Below are positions 13,707 to 21,487 of a DNA stretch of 23,193 bases, in pieces (within the stretch, counting starts at the first letter, position 1; each line of letters begins with the position of its first letter). The notes under the pieces were generated by a model, which searched no databases, had not been told where the DNA came from, and was given only the letters and a program-made list of their open reading frames with translations. Source of the stretch: JBECKR01 sp040235415 (GTDB lineage Bacteria; Acidobacteriota; Polarisedimenticolia; Polarisedimenticolales; Polarisedimenticolaceae); assembly GCA_040235415.1 (NCBI GenBank), contig JBECKR010000252.1, forward strand, positions 1-23,193, in the 5' to 3' direction. The position numbers and the translations under genes were made by a program.

Positions 13707-14333
13707 GTGGCAAGGCATACCGGACCCGTCTGCAGGCTCTGCCGCCGCGAGGGGCTGAAGCTGTTCCTCAAGGGCGATCGCTGCTTCAAGGACAAGTGCG
13801 CGTTCGAGCGGCGCGGCTACGCGCCGGGTCAGCACGGACGTCGTCGGACCAAGATCCAGGGCTACGGCATCCAGCTCCGCGAGAAGCAGAAGGTCAAGCG
13901 CATGTACGGCGTTCTGGAGAAGCAGTTCCGCAACTACTTCTCGAAGGCGTCCCGCATGAAGGGCATCACCGGGACGAACCTGCTCCAGAGCCTGGAGCGC
14001 CGGCTGGACAACGTCGTCTACCGTCTCGGGTTCGCGTCCTCTCGGACCATGGCGCGGCAGCTCGTCGCCCACGGGCACTTCCTGGTGAACGGCCGAAAGG
14101 TCGACGTCCCCTCGGCGCTGGTCTCCTCCGGGGACGTCGTCGCGCTCCGGGAGAGCAGCCGCAAGAACGAGGCGATAAAGATCTGCCTCGACACGGCGCA
14201 GGGTCGCGGTATCCCGTCCTGGCTCGAGCTCGACGGCGCCGCGTTCCAAGGGACCGTCAGACAGCTTCCCAGCCGGGAGGAGATCACGATGCCGATCAAC
14301 GAGCAGTTGATCGTCGAGCTGTACTCGAAGTAA
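13707..14333 (+). CDS. rpsD: 30S ribosomal protein S4, zinc-binding form
   Basis: S4 is a primary 16S rRNA binder and, in E. coli, represses the alpha operon. The 208-residue product opens ARHTGPVCRLCRREGLKLFLKGDRCFKDKC, giving four cysteines (Cys9, 12, 26, 31) spaced like the zinc-binding S4 of Thermus. It continues with RRGYAPGQHGRRR and a conserved S4 RNA-binding domain around residues 99-165 (RLDNVVYRLGFASSRTMARQLVAHGHFLVNGRKVDVPSALVSSGD). It ends VELYSK. It starts at GTG 13707 behind GGAGG (13693-13697). The gap to rpoA is 45 bases. Confidence 0.97.
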   Translation: MARHTGPVCRLCRREGLKLFLKGDRCFKDKCAFERRGYAPGQHGRRRTKIQGYGIQLREKQKVKRMYGVLEKQFRNYFSKASRMKGITGTNLLQSLERRLDNVVYRLGFASSRTMARQLVAHGHFLVNGRKVDVPSALVSSGDVVALRESSRKNEAIKICLDTAQGRGIPSWLELDGAAFQGTVRQLPSREEITMPINEQLIVELYSK

Positions 14334-14378
14334 CCCGCGAACCCGGGAATACGGGCGACCCGAAATCGGAGGTCGAGC

Positions 14379-15359
14379 ATGCTTTGGAGAGGATTCCAGA
14401 GGCCGAAGCGCCTCGAGGTCGACTCGGAGACGTTGACCGACAAGTACGGCAAGTTCTGGGCGCAGCCGTTCGAGAGGGGCTTCGGCACCACCATCGGCAA
14501 CGCGCTGCGACGCATCCTGCTGTCCTCGATCGAGGGCGCCGCGGTGACCGCGGTCAAGATCGAGGGCGTGCTGCACGAGTTCTCGGCGATTCCGGGGGTC
14601 GTCGAGGACACGACCGACATCATGCTGAACCTGAAGCAGATCCCGCTCCGGGTGCACAGCGACCACTCCGAGACCCTGATCCTCTCCGCCGAGGGTCCGG
14701 GTACCGTGACGGCCGGCGACATCGGAACCAACGCCAACGTCGAGATCCTGGATCCGGCGATGCCGATCGCGACGCTCTCCGAGGAAGGCAAGCTCTCGAT
14801 GGAGCTGCGCGTGCGCAAGGGACGGGGCTACGTGCCCGCCGACATGAACTTCGACGACGATCTCGGCATCGGCTACGTCCCGCTCGACTCGGTGCACTCG
14901 CCGGTCAGGAAGGTGAACTACACCGTCGAGGACGCCCGCCTCGGCCAGACGACGGACTTCGACAAGCTGACGCTCGAGGTGTTCACGAACGGCGCGGTCG
15001 CGCCGCAGGACGCCGTCGCCCAAGCCGCGAAGATCCTCAAGGACCACATGGCGATCTTCATCAACTTCGAGGAGGCGCCGGAGGACGATCTCGACTTCCC
15101 GACCTCCGAGGACGAGCGGCTCATGGACCAGCTCGGGCGGTCGGTCGACGAGCTCGAGCTGTCTGTCCGATCGTACAACTGCTTGAAGAACGCCGGGATC
15201 AAGACGATCGGCGACCTCGTGATCAAGAGCGAGGCCGAGATGCTCAAGACGAAGAACTTCGGCCGCAAGTCTCTCAACGAGATCAAGGACATCCTGGCTG
15301 AGATGGGGCTCTCGCTGGGCATGGAGATCGACCCCCGCAAGATTAAGATCCGTTCCTGA
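14379..15359 (+). CDS. rpoA: DNA-directed RNA polymerase subunit alpha
   Basis: The alpha subunit dimerises to start RNA polymerase assembly and its C-terminal domain binds UP elements and activators. The 326-residue product has the N-terminal domain (FWAQPFERGFGTTIGNALRRILLSSIEGAAVTAVKIEGVLHEFSAIPGVVEDTTDIMLNLK, with the ERGFG-T-GNALRR signature), a linker rich in acidic residues around 225-250, and a helix-hairpin-helix C-terminal domain (ELSVRSYNCLKNAGIKTIGDLVIKSEAEMLKTKNFGRKSLNEIKDILAEMGLSLGM), complete with the DNA-contact residues. GGAGG (14368-14372) is 6 bases before the ATG. The length is usual. Confidence 0.98.
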   Translation: MLWRGFQRPKRLEVDSETLTDKYGKFWAQPFERGFGTTIGNALRRILLSSIEGAAVTAVKIEGVLHEFSAIPGVVEDTTDIMLNLKQIPLRVHSDHSETLILSAEGPGTVTAGDIGTNANVEILDPAMPIATLSEEGKLSMELRVRKGRGYVPADMNFDDDLGIGYVPLDSVHSPVRKVNYTVEDARLGQTTDFDKLTLEVFTNGAVAPQDAVAQAAKILKDHMAIFINFEEAPEDDLDFPTSEDERLMDQLGRSVDELELSVRSYNCLKNAGIKTIGDLVIKSEAEMLKTKNFGRKSLNEIKDILAEMGLSLGMEIDPRKIKIRS

Positions 15360-15390
15360 CCGGAACCGATCCTAGAGCGGAGACCCTGGC

Positions 15391-15999
15391 ATGAAGCATC
15401 GCGTCGCAGGCCGCAAGCTCGGGCGCACCTCGGAGCATCGGCTCGCGCTCCTGCGCAACCTGTCCACCCAGCTGTTCGACAAGGAGCGGATCCGCACGAC
15501 CCTGATGAAGGCGAAGGAGCTGCGCCCGTTCGCCGAGAAGCTGATCACGGTCGCCAAGAAGGAGAGCCTGCACGCGCGGCGGCAGGTGCTCCGCCATATC
15601 CACGACCGTGCGGTCGTCGGGAAGCTCTTCGACTCGCTGGCCGCGCGCTTCGCGGAGCGACCCGGGGGCTACACCCGGATCGTGAAGCTCGGGCCGCGCC
15701 GCGGCGACAACGCCGAGATGGCGATCATCGAGCTCGTGGACGCCCGTCCCGTCGCGGAAACGGCGGAGAAGCCGCAAAAGGGGGCGAAACGCAAGCGCGC
15801 AACGGCGGCCGCGCCGGCCGCGGAGCCGGCGAAGGCCGAGGAGCCCGCCGCGAAGCCCACGACGAAGAAGGCGGCCAAGAAGACCGCGAAGAAGACGACG
15901 AAAAAGCCCGTCAAGGCGAAACCCGCCCCGGCGGAGGGCGGCGCCAAGAAGAAGGCGGCGAAGAAGACCGCGAAGAAGAAGACGACGAAGAAGTCCTGA
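15391..15999 (+). CDS. rplQ: 50S ribosomal protein L17 with a long Lys/Ala-rich tail
   Basis: L17 is an assembly protein near the exit tunnel. The first 125 or so residues match the family: MKHRVAGRKLGRTSEHRLALLRNLSTQLFDKERIRTTLMKAKELRPFAEKLI, HARRQVLRHIHDRAVVGKLFDSLAARFAERPGGYTRIVKLGPRRGDNAEMAIIELV. A normal L17 ends about there (E. coli, 127). Here a tail of roughly 75 residues follows, almost only Lys, Ala, Pro, Thr and Glu, with repeated KKTAKK/KKAAKK units like histone H1. This tail is clearly part of the same frame, with no frameshift. GGAG (15379-15382) is 8 bases upstream of the ATG. It is the last gene before the terminator. Confidence 0.96.
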   Translation: MKHRVAGRKLGRTSEHRLALLRNLSTQLFDKERIRTTLMKAKELRPFAEKLITVAKKESLHARRQVLRHIHDRAVVGKLFDSLAARFAERPGGYTRIVKLGPRRGDNAEMAIIELVDARPVAETAEKPQKGAKRKRATAAAPAAEPAKAEEPAAKPTTKKAAKKTAKKTTKKPVKAKPAPAEGGAKKKAAKKTAKKKTTKKS

Positions 16000-16031
16000 G
16001 GTGATCGAGCGGTGATCGCCCGAAAACCGGC

Positions 16032-16048
16032 CGGCGGCACAGCCGCCG
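16032..16048 (+). other. Short GC hairpin upstream of the terminator
   Basis: C plus GGCGGC (16032-16038) pairs with GCCGCC plus G (16042-16048) around loop ACA, seven base pairs. It sits 27 bases before the terminator stem in the rplQ-carB gap. No T-run follows it. It may protect the 3' end of the mRNA or be a GC-driven coincidence. Confidence 0.3.
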
Positions 16049-16075
16049 CGCCGACGTCGTGAACGACCGATCCCG

Positions 16076-16102
16076 GGGAGTCTCAGAGACTCCCTTTTTT
16101 TT
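16076..16102 (+). terminator. Intrinsic terminator after rplQ, before carB
   Basis: GGGAGTCT (16076-16083) pairs with AGACTCCC (16087-16094) around loop CAG, followed at once by eight T residues (16095-16102). This is a textbook rho-independent terminator, and the T-run is rare in this GC-rich window. It would close the ribosomal supercluster. Because carB begins only 30 bases later with no visible promoter in between, it might also act as a leader terminator for carB. Confidence 0.9.
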
Positions 16103-16132
16103 CGTCGCGACCGCGCCGGTAGGGGATGACGC

Positions 16133-19100
16133 GTGCCGAAGCGTACCGACCTTCGGAAGATCCTGATCATCGGGTCCGGGCCGATCGTCATCGGTCAGGC
16201 CTGCGAGTTCGACTACTCCGGCACCCAGGCATGCAAGGCGCTGCGGGAGGAGGGCTACGAGATCGTCCTGGTGAACTCGAACCCCGCGACGATCATGACG
16301 GACCCCGCGGTCGCGCACCGCACGTACGTCGAGCCCCTAACGCCGGAGATGCTGGAGAAGGTCATCGAGCGCGAGAGGCCCGACGCCTTGCTGCCCACGG
16401 TGGGCGGGCAGACGGCGCTGAACCTCGCCGTCGCGCTCGACGAGCGGGGCGCGCTCGCACGGCACGGCGTCGAGCTCATCGGAGCCAACGTCGGCGCGAT
16501 CCGGACCGCGGAGGACCGTGAGGCGTTCAAGTCCGCCATGGCGGAGGAGGGGCTCGAGACGCCGCTGAGCGGCACGGCGCGATCCCTCGACGAGGCCCGC
16601 GCGCTGCTCCGGGACGTCGGTTTCCCGACGATCATCCGGCCGTCGTTCACGCTCGGCGGGACGGGTGGAGGCACCGCCTACAACGTCGAGGAGTACGAGG
16701 AGATCGTCTCCGCAGGGCTCGACGCCAGTCCGGTCCACGAGGTCCTGGTCGAGCAATCCGTGCTGGGCTGGAAGGAGTTCGAGCTCGAGCTGATGCGCGA
16801 CCTCAAGGACAACGTCGTCGTCATCTGCTCTATCGAGAACTTCGACGCGATGGGCGTCCACACCGGAGACTCGATCACGGTCGCCCCCGCGCAGACGCTG
16901 ACGGACAAGGAATACCAGTCGATGCGCGACGCGGCGATTCGCGTCATCCGCAAGATCGGCGTCGAGACCGGAGGATCGAACATCCAGTTCGCGCTCGACC
17001 CCGAGACCGGCCGCATGGTCGTGATCGAGATGAACCCGAGGGTCTCGCGGTCCTCGGCGCTCGCTTCCAAGGCCACGGGATTCCCGATCGCCAAGATCGC
17101 CGCGAAGCTCGCGGTGGGGTACACGCTCGACGAGATCCCGAACGACATCACGCGCTCCACGCCGTCGTCGTTCGAGCCCACCCTCGACTACGTCGTCGTG
17201 AAGCTCCCGCGGTGGGCGTTCGAGAAGTTCCCGACGACGAGTCCGGTCCTCGGGACCCAGATGAAGTCGGTCGGCGAGGCGATGGCGATCGGCCGGACGT
17301 TCAAGGAGGCGCTGCAGAAGGGGCTGCGCTCGCTCGAGATCGGACGGTTCGGGCTGGGAGCCGACGGCCGCGACGATCTCGACCCGACGCGGCTGCGCGA
17401 GAAGCTGATCACGCCGAACTGGGAGCGGATCTTCTACGTCGGGCAGGCCCTTCGGAGCGGGATGACGGTCGAGGAGGTGTCGGAGCTGACCTCGGTCGAC
17501 CGCTGGTTCGTAGGACAGATCGAGGAGATCGTGGATCTCGAGGGGCGGCTCCGCTCCTTCCGGCTCGACTCCCTGCCGGAGACGCTGCTCCGCCTGGCGA
17601 AGCGCGCCGGATTCTCGGACCGCCAGATCGCGCACCTCGTCGGGGCGTCCGAGGACGACGTCCGGGTCCGCCGCGCCGGACGGGGCATCGTACCCGTGTA
17701 CAAGCGCGTCGACACCTGCGCCGCCGAGTTCGCGGCCGAAACGCCCTACATGTACTCGACCTACGAGGAGGAGGACGAGGCCGCCCCGTCGTCGCGGCGC
17801 AAGGTCATGATCCTGGGCGGCGGACCCAACCGCATCGGACAGGGAATCGAATTCGACTACTGCTGCTGCCACGCCTCGTTCGCCCTCCGCGAGATGGGGA
17901 TCGAGAGCATCATGGTGAACTGCAACCCCGAGACCGTGTCGACCGACTACGACACGTCCGACCGGCTGTACTTCGAGCCTCTCACGCTCGAGGACGTGCT
18001 CCGCATCGCGGAGGTCGAGCGGCCGGAGGGGGCGATCGTGCAGTTCGGTGGCCAGACTCCTCTCGGGCTCGCGCTCGCGCTGCAGCGCCGCGGCGTGCCG
18101 ATCCTCGGGACTTCGCCCGACTCGATCGACCTCGCCGAGGACCGGGAACGGTTCGGCGCCCTGCTCCGCGAGCTCGACATCCCCGCGCCGGAGTGGGGAA
18201 CGGCCCGCTCTCTCGAGGAGGCGCGGGCGGTCGCCGCCCGCATCGGCTACCCGGTCCTGGTGCGCCCGTCCTACGTCCTGGGCGGCCGCGCGATGTTCAT
18301 CACGCACGACGAGACGACGCTCGCGGAGACCATGCGCCGTGCGGTCGAGGCCTCTCCGGAGCACCCGGTGCTGCTCGACCGTTTCCTGGAGGACGCCTTC
18401 GAAGTGGACGTCGACGCGCTCTCGGACGGAAAGCGCGTCGTCGTGGCGGGGATCATGCAGCACATCGAGGAGGCGGGGATCCACTCCGGCGACTCGGCGT
18501 GCGTCATCCCTCCGTTCCACGCCGTCGTGACGGAGCGGATCGACCTGCTGCGCGACTACACGCGCAGGCTCGCGGCCGCCCTCAGCGTTCGCGGGCTCAT
18601 GAACGTGCAGTACGCCATCAAGGACGGCATCGTGTACGTCCTCGAGGTCAACCCGCGGGCCAGCCGGACGGTGCCGTTCGTCGCCAAGGCCACGGGAATC
18701 CCGCTCGCGGGGATCGCGGCCAAGGTGATGGCCGGGATGACGCTCGAAGACCTCGGCCTCGTCGACGAACCGGTCGTGCGGGGGCGCTTCGTGAAGGAGT
18801 CGGTGTTCCCGTTCGCGAAGTTCCCGAAGGAGGACCCGGTGCTCGGCCCGGAGATGCGCTCGACCGGCGAGGTCATCGGGGTCGGGCCCGATTTCGGAAC
18901 CGCGTTCGCGAAGGCGCAGATGGGGGTCGGCATCCCGCTGCCGCGCGAGGGGACCGCGTTCATCTCGGTCAACGACAGCGACAAGTTCAACGTCATTCCG
19001 ATCGCTGCGGGTCTCTCCGAGCTGGGGTTCAAGATCATCGCGACCCGCGGAACCGCGGTCGCGCTGCGATCGGCCGGAATCGAGTGCCAGGACGTCTACA

Positions 19101-19348
19101 AGGTGCTCGAGGGCCGGCCGAACGTCGTCGACCTCATGAAGAACGGCGAGATCCACCTGATCCTGAACACTCCGCTCGGCGGGGAGTCGTACTTCGACGA
19201 GAAGACGATGCGCCGCACCGCGACGCAGCGGCAGATCCCGCTCGTCACGACCCTGTCCGGCGGGCACGCCACCGTCGCGGCGATCCGGGCGCTGCGCCAG
19301 GGATCGCTCGAGGTCCGCAGCCTGCAGGAGATCTACGACGCGGAGTAG
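16133..19348 (+). CDS. carB: Carbamoyl-phosphate synthase large subunit
   Basis: CarB makes carbamoyl phosphate from bicarbonate, ammonia (supplied by CarA) and two ATP, for pyrimidines and arginine. The 1071-residue product is full length with the duplicated layout: a first half beginning KILIIGSGPIVIGQACEFDYSG with ATP-grasp (RPSFTLGGTGGG), an oligomerisation region, a second half from about residue 553 (RKVMILGGGPNRIGQGIEFDY) with another ATP-grasp (RPSYVLGGRAM), and a C-terminal regulatory domain from about 943 (ISVNDSDKFNVIPIA). GTG 16133 gives the family start MPKRTDL; AGGGG (16121-16125) is 7 bases upstream. carA is not adjacent. Its 3' end overlaps rfaE2 by 16 bases, converging. Confidence 0.97.
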   Translation: MPKRTDLRKILIIGSGPIVIGQACEFDYSGTQACKALREEGYEIVLVNSNPATIMTDPAVAHRTYVEPLTPEMLEKVIERERPDALLPTVGGQTALNLAVALDERGALARHGVELIGANVGAIRTAEDREAFKSAMAEEGLETPLSGTARSLDEARALLRDVGFPTIIRPSFTLGGTGGGTAYNVEEYEEIVSAGLDASPVHEVLVEQSVLGWKEFELELMRDLKDNVVVICSIENFDAMGVHTGDSITVAPAQTLTDKEYQSMRDAAIRVIRKIGVETGGSNIQFALDPETGRMVVIEMNPRVSRSSALASKATGFPIAKIAAKLAVGYTLDEIPNDITRSTPSSFEPTLDYVVVKLPRWAFEKFPTTSPVLGTQMKSVGEAMAIGRTFKEALQKGLRSLEIGRFGLGADGRDDLDPTRLREKLITPNWERIFYVGQALRSGMTVEEVSELTSVDRWFVGQIEEIVDLEGRLRSFRLDSLPETLLRLAKRAGFSDRQIAHLVGASEDDVRVRRAGRGIVPVYKRVDTCAAEFAAETPYMYSTYEEEDEAAPSSRRKVMILGGGPNRIGQGIEFDYCCCHASFALREMGIESIMVNCNPETVSTDYDTSDRLYFEPLTLEDVLRIAEVERPEGAIVQFGGQTPLGLALALQRRGVPILGTSPDSIDLAEDRERFGALLRELDIPAPEWGTARSLEEARAVAARIGYPVLVRPSYVLGGRAMFITHDETTLAETMRRAVEASPEHPVLLDRFLEDAFEVDVDALSDGKRVVVAGIMQHIEEAGIHSGDSACVIPPFHAVVTERIDLLRDYTRRLAAALSVRGLMNVQYAIKDGIVYVLEVNPRASRTVPFVAKATGIPLAGIAAKVMAGMTLEDLGLVDEPVVRGRFVKESVFPFAKFPKEDPVLGPEMRSTGEVIGVGPDFGTAFAKAQMGVGIPLPREGTAFISVNDSDKFNVIPIAAGLSELGFKIIATRGTAVALRSAGIECQDVYKVLEGRPNVVDLMKNGEIHLILNTPLGGESYFDEKTMRRTATQRQIPLVTTLSGGHATVAAIRALRQGSLEVRSLQEIYDAE

Positions 19349-19827
19349 AGCTCGAGGATCCGTCCGATGAGGTCCGTCGTGGCGTGATCCTTGGGGTCGC
19401 CGACGATCGCGACGCGGATTCCGAGCTCGCGCGCGACGTCGCGCTCGGGAACGGTGTCCGCGGTGTAGTCGGTGCCCTTGCAGTGCACGTCGGGCCGGAG
19501 CGCGCGCAGCAACGGCTCCACCGTCAGCTCGGGGAACACCGTGACCAGATCGACGCAGGCGAGGCCCGCGACGAGCTCCGCGCGCTCGTCCTCCGGAACG
19601 AGGGGTCGGCGCGGTCCCTTGAGCGCGCGCGCGGACGCGTCCGAGTTCAATCCGACCACCAGGACGTCGGCCTCGGCGCCGGCCGCCTCGAGATAGCGCA
19701 GGTGGCCGACGTGCAGCAGATCGAACAGGCCGTTGGCGAACGCCACGCTGCGGCCGTCCCGGCGTGCGGCGCCTGCGGCCGCGAGCAGCCCGGGTCGGTC
19801 GACGACCTTGTCCCTCCGCTCGCTCAT
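19333..19827 (-). CDS. rfaE2: D-glycero-beta-D-manno-heptose 1-phosphate adenylyltransferase
   Basis: This enzyme transfers AMP from ATP to heptose 1-phosphate, giving ADP-heptose for the LPS inner core. The 164-residue product is a nucleotidyltransferase of the cytidylyltransferase-like fold: VAFANGLFDLLHVGHLRYLEAA holds the HxGH motif (His39, His42), followed by VVGLNSDASARALKGPRRPLVPEDERAELVAGLACVDLVTVF and CKGTDYTADTVPE. In E. coli this is the C-terminal half of the fused HldE; here it is a separate gene. Its ATG (19825-19827) overlaps the rfaE1 stop (ATGA). Its stop lies inside the 3' end of carB, on the opposite strand. Confidence 0.93.
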   Translation of the reverse strand: MSERRDKVVDRPGLLAAAGAARRDGRSVAFANGLFDLLHVGHLRYLEAAGAEADVLVVGLNSDASARALKGPRRPLVPEDERAELVAGLACVDLVTVFPELTVEPLLRALRPDVHCKGTDYTADTVPERDVARELGIRVAIVGDPKDHATTDLIGRILELYSAS

Positions 19828-20840
19828 GCCCCGACGTCCTCCCGCACGGCGTGGCGCAGCTCGTCGGGAGAGACGGTCGCGGTGCCGGCTTTCATGACGA
19901 CGAGCCCGGCGGCGTAGTTCGCGAGTCGCGCCGCCTGCTCGATCGTTCCGCCGGCGATGAGCGCGAGGGTGAACGTCGCGATGACGGTGTCGCCCGCGCC
20001 CGTCACGTCCGCGACCTCGTCCGAGCCGTATGCCGGGACGGTGATCGTGCGGCGGCGGCCCTCGAGGACGACCATGCCCTTGGCGCCGCGCGTCACCACG
20101 ACGGCGCGGTGCGACGTCCTGCGGAGCAGGCGCCGTGCGGCGCGCTCGACCGCGACGTCCTCGCGGATCGGATCGAGGCCGAGGGCCAGCTCGAGCTCCT
20201 CCTGGTTCGGGGTGCACGCCGTCAAGCCGTGGAACTCGACGCTCCGGGCACGGGAGTCGACCGTGACCGGCAGGCCGCGCCCGACGGACGCCGCCGCGGC
20301 TTCCTCGGCGATCCGCGGAGACCCGGCACCGTAGCCGTAGTCGGCGATGAGGAGCCCCTCGGCGCGACGTAGGGCACGGGCCAGCCGACTCCGGACGGCC
20401 GCGGCGTGGGCCGGGGCCAGCTCCCCCCGGGGCGCGCCGCGGTCGACCCGGACGACCTGTTGTCGTCGGGTATGCACGCCGCCGGCGAGCACGCGGCTCT
20501 TCGTCGGCGTGGCGTAGCCTTCGATCGGAAGCACTCCCGCGGTCGCGATGCCGACGTCGGCGAACGCCCTCAACAGGCCGTCTCCGGCCGAATCTCGTCC
20601 GACGACGCCGACCGGAAGCGGGTTCGCACCGAGCGCACGGAGGTTCGCGACGGCGTTGCCGCCGCCTCCGGGAACGACGACCGTCTCGCGTTGCTCGAGG
20701 ATCAGGACCGGGGCCTCTCGCGAGACCCTGGCGATGTCGCCGTAGACGAACTCGTCGACCACGAGGTCGCCGAGGACCGCGACGGGGCGCCGCGCGAAGC
20801 GGTCGATCAGCGCCAGCAGCGGCGTTCCGGCGCCGCTCAC
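19824..20840 (-). CDS. rfaE1: D-glycero-beta-D-manno-heptose-7-phosphate kinase
   Basis: This kinase phosphorylates heptose 7-phosphate at position 1 in the ADP-heptose pathway. The 338-residue product is a PfkB-family (ribokinase-like) kinase: an N-terminal part with AVLGDLVVDEFVYGDIARVSREAPVLILE and VPGGGGNAVANLRALGA (the GG-NVA-type sugar-binding signature, about residues 57-71), TPNQEELELALG (about 210-221), and the C-terminal DVTGAGDTVIATFTLAL with the GAGD anion hole and catalytic Asp284. It corresponds to the N-terminal half of E. coli HldE. GTG 20840 overlaps the gmhB stop (GTGA). It is followed by rfaE2. Confidence 0.94.
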   Translation of the reverse strand: MSGAGTPLLALIDRFARRPVAVLGDLVVDEFVYGDIARVSREAPVLILEQRETVVVPGGGGNAVANLRALGANPLPVGVVGRDSAGDGLLRAFADVGIATAGVLPIEGYATPTKSRVLAGGVHTRRQQVVRVDRGAPRGELAPAHAAAVRSRLARALRRAEGLLIADYGYGAGSPRIAEEAAAASVGRGLPVTVDSRARSVEFHGLTACTPNQEELELALGLDPIREDVAVERAARRLLRRTSHRAVVVTRGAKGMVVLEGRRRTITVPAYGSDEVADVTGAGDTVIATFTLALIAGGTIEQAARLANYAAGLVVMKAGTATVSPDELRHAVREDVGA

Positions 20841-21427
20841 GTCGGTCCCCGATCGGCGTCGCGCTCGAGGATCCAGCGCACCGCGTCGAGCAGGTCCTCC
20901 GCGACGTGGTCGGGGCGCTCCGTCCAGTGCTCGGAGCGGTGCTCGACCTCGCCGCGACCGTAGCCGGTGAGCACCAGGACCGTCGTGGCGCCGACCGCCC
21001 GTCCGGCCTCGACGTCCTTGATACTGTCGCCGACCATGTAGGACGCCTCGAGGTCGATCCCCATCTCGTCGCGGGCGCGCTCCAGCATTCCGGGGCCGGG
21101 CTTGCGACAGCGGCACCGGCGGCGATAGGGCCCGTTCCCGACCTCGGGATGATGCGGGCAGTAGTAGATGCCGTCGAGCCGCGCACCGCCGTTCTCGAGC
21201 AGGTCCCGGACGCGCTCGTGGACGTCGTGGATCAGGGACTCGTCGAAGTACCCCCGGGCGACGCCGGCCTGGTTCGTGACGACGACCGTCTGGAACCCGG
21301 CCTCGTTCGCGAGCCGCACCGCCTCGATGCTGCGCCGCGGGATGCGCACGCGGTCGACGTGGTTGACGTAGCCGACCTCCTCGCACAGCGTGCCGTCGCG
21401 GTCCATCAAGATCGCCCTGCGTCCCAC
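20837..21427 (-). CDS. gmhB: D-glycero-beta-D-manno-heptose 1,7-bisphosphate 7-phosphatase
   Basis: GmhB removes the 7-phosphate between the RfaE1 and RfaE2 steps. The 196-residue product is a HAD-superfamily phosphatase: MDRDGTL holds the nucleophile pair Asp9 and Asp11, VVTNQAG is motif II (Thr51), and YMVGDSIKDVEAGRAVGA is motif IV (Asp134, Asp138). The zinc-loop residues of GmhB are present (Cys90, His92, Cys105, Cys107 in CPHHPE ... CRCRKPGPGM). GTG 21427 is the start; no alternative start codon was found just upstream, and an AGGGGG lies only 2 bases before it. It follows the lpxL-like gene after a 70-base gap and overlaps rfaE1. Confidence 0.94.
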   Translation of the reverse strand: MGRRAILMDRDGTLCEEVGYVNHVDRVRIPRRSIEAVRLANEAGFQTVVVTNQAGVARGYFDESLIHDVHERVRDLLENGGARLDGIYYCPHHPEVGNGPYRRRCRCRKPGPGMLERARDEMGIDLEASYMVGDSIKDVEAGRAVGATTVLVLTGYGRGEVEHRSEHWTERPDHVAEDLLDAVRWILERDADRGPT

Positions 21428-21487
21428 GGCCCCCTCGCCGGCGCCACGGCGCGCCCGTCGGAGGCGACAGTGTACCGGAGCCTCGCG

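Noticed and set aside
13164..15047. A 627-codon open frame on the - strand across rpsK, rpsD and rpoA
   Set aside because: All three sense genes share one phase and the antisense frame is in register with them, so it stays open for codon-usage reasons.
15669..16040. Hydrophobic - strand frame (runs of Phe, Val, Ala) that looks like a small membrane protein
   Set aside because: It is the complement of the Lys/Ala codons (AAG, AAA, GCG) of the L17 tail, which read as Phe and related residues backwards. No ribosome site or family match was seen.
16000..16132. A PyrR-type binding loop or riboswitch in the carB leader
   Set aside because: Only two simple hairpins are visible; no PyrR-box-like motif, no pseudoknot and no conserved riboswitch core was recognised.
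16337..19267. A 976-codon open frame on the - strand inside carB
   Set aside because: It is the same in-phase antisense effect; it is bounded at 16337 by a single rare CTA codon in carB. The carB product is full length and clearly real.
17212..19917. A 901-codon open frame on the + strand in another phase of carB, running into the LPS operon
   Set aside because: It is Arg/Gly/Pro-rich with no recognisable domain and crosses the boundary between two well-supported genes on opposite strands; typical of high-GC off-frame reading.
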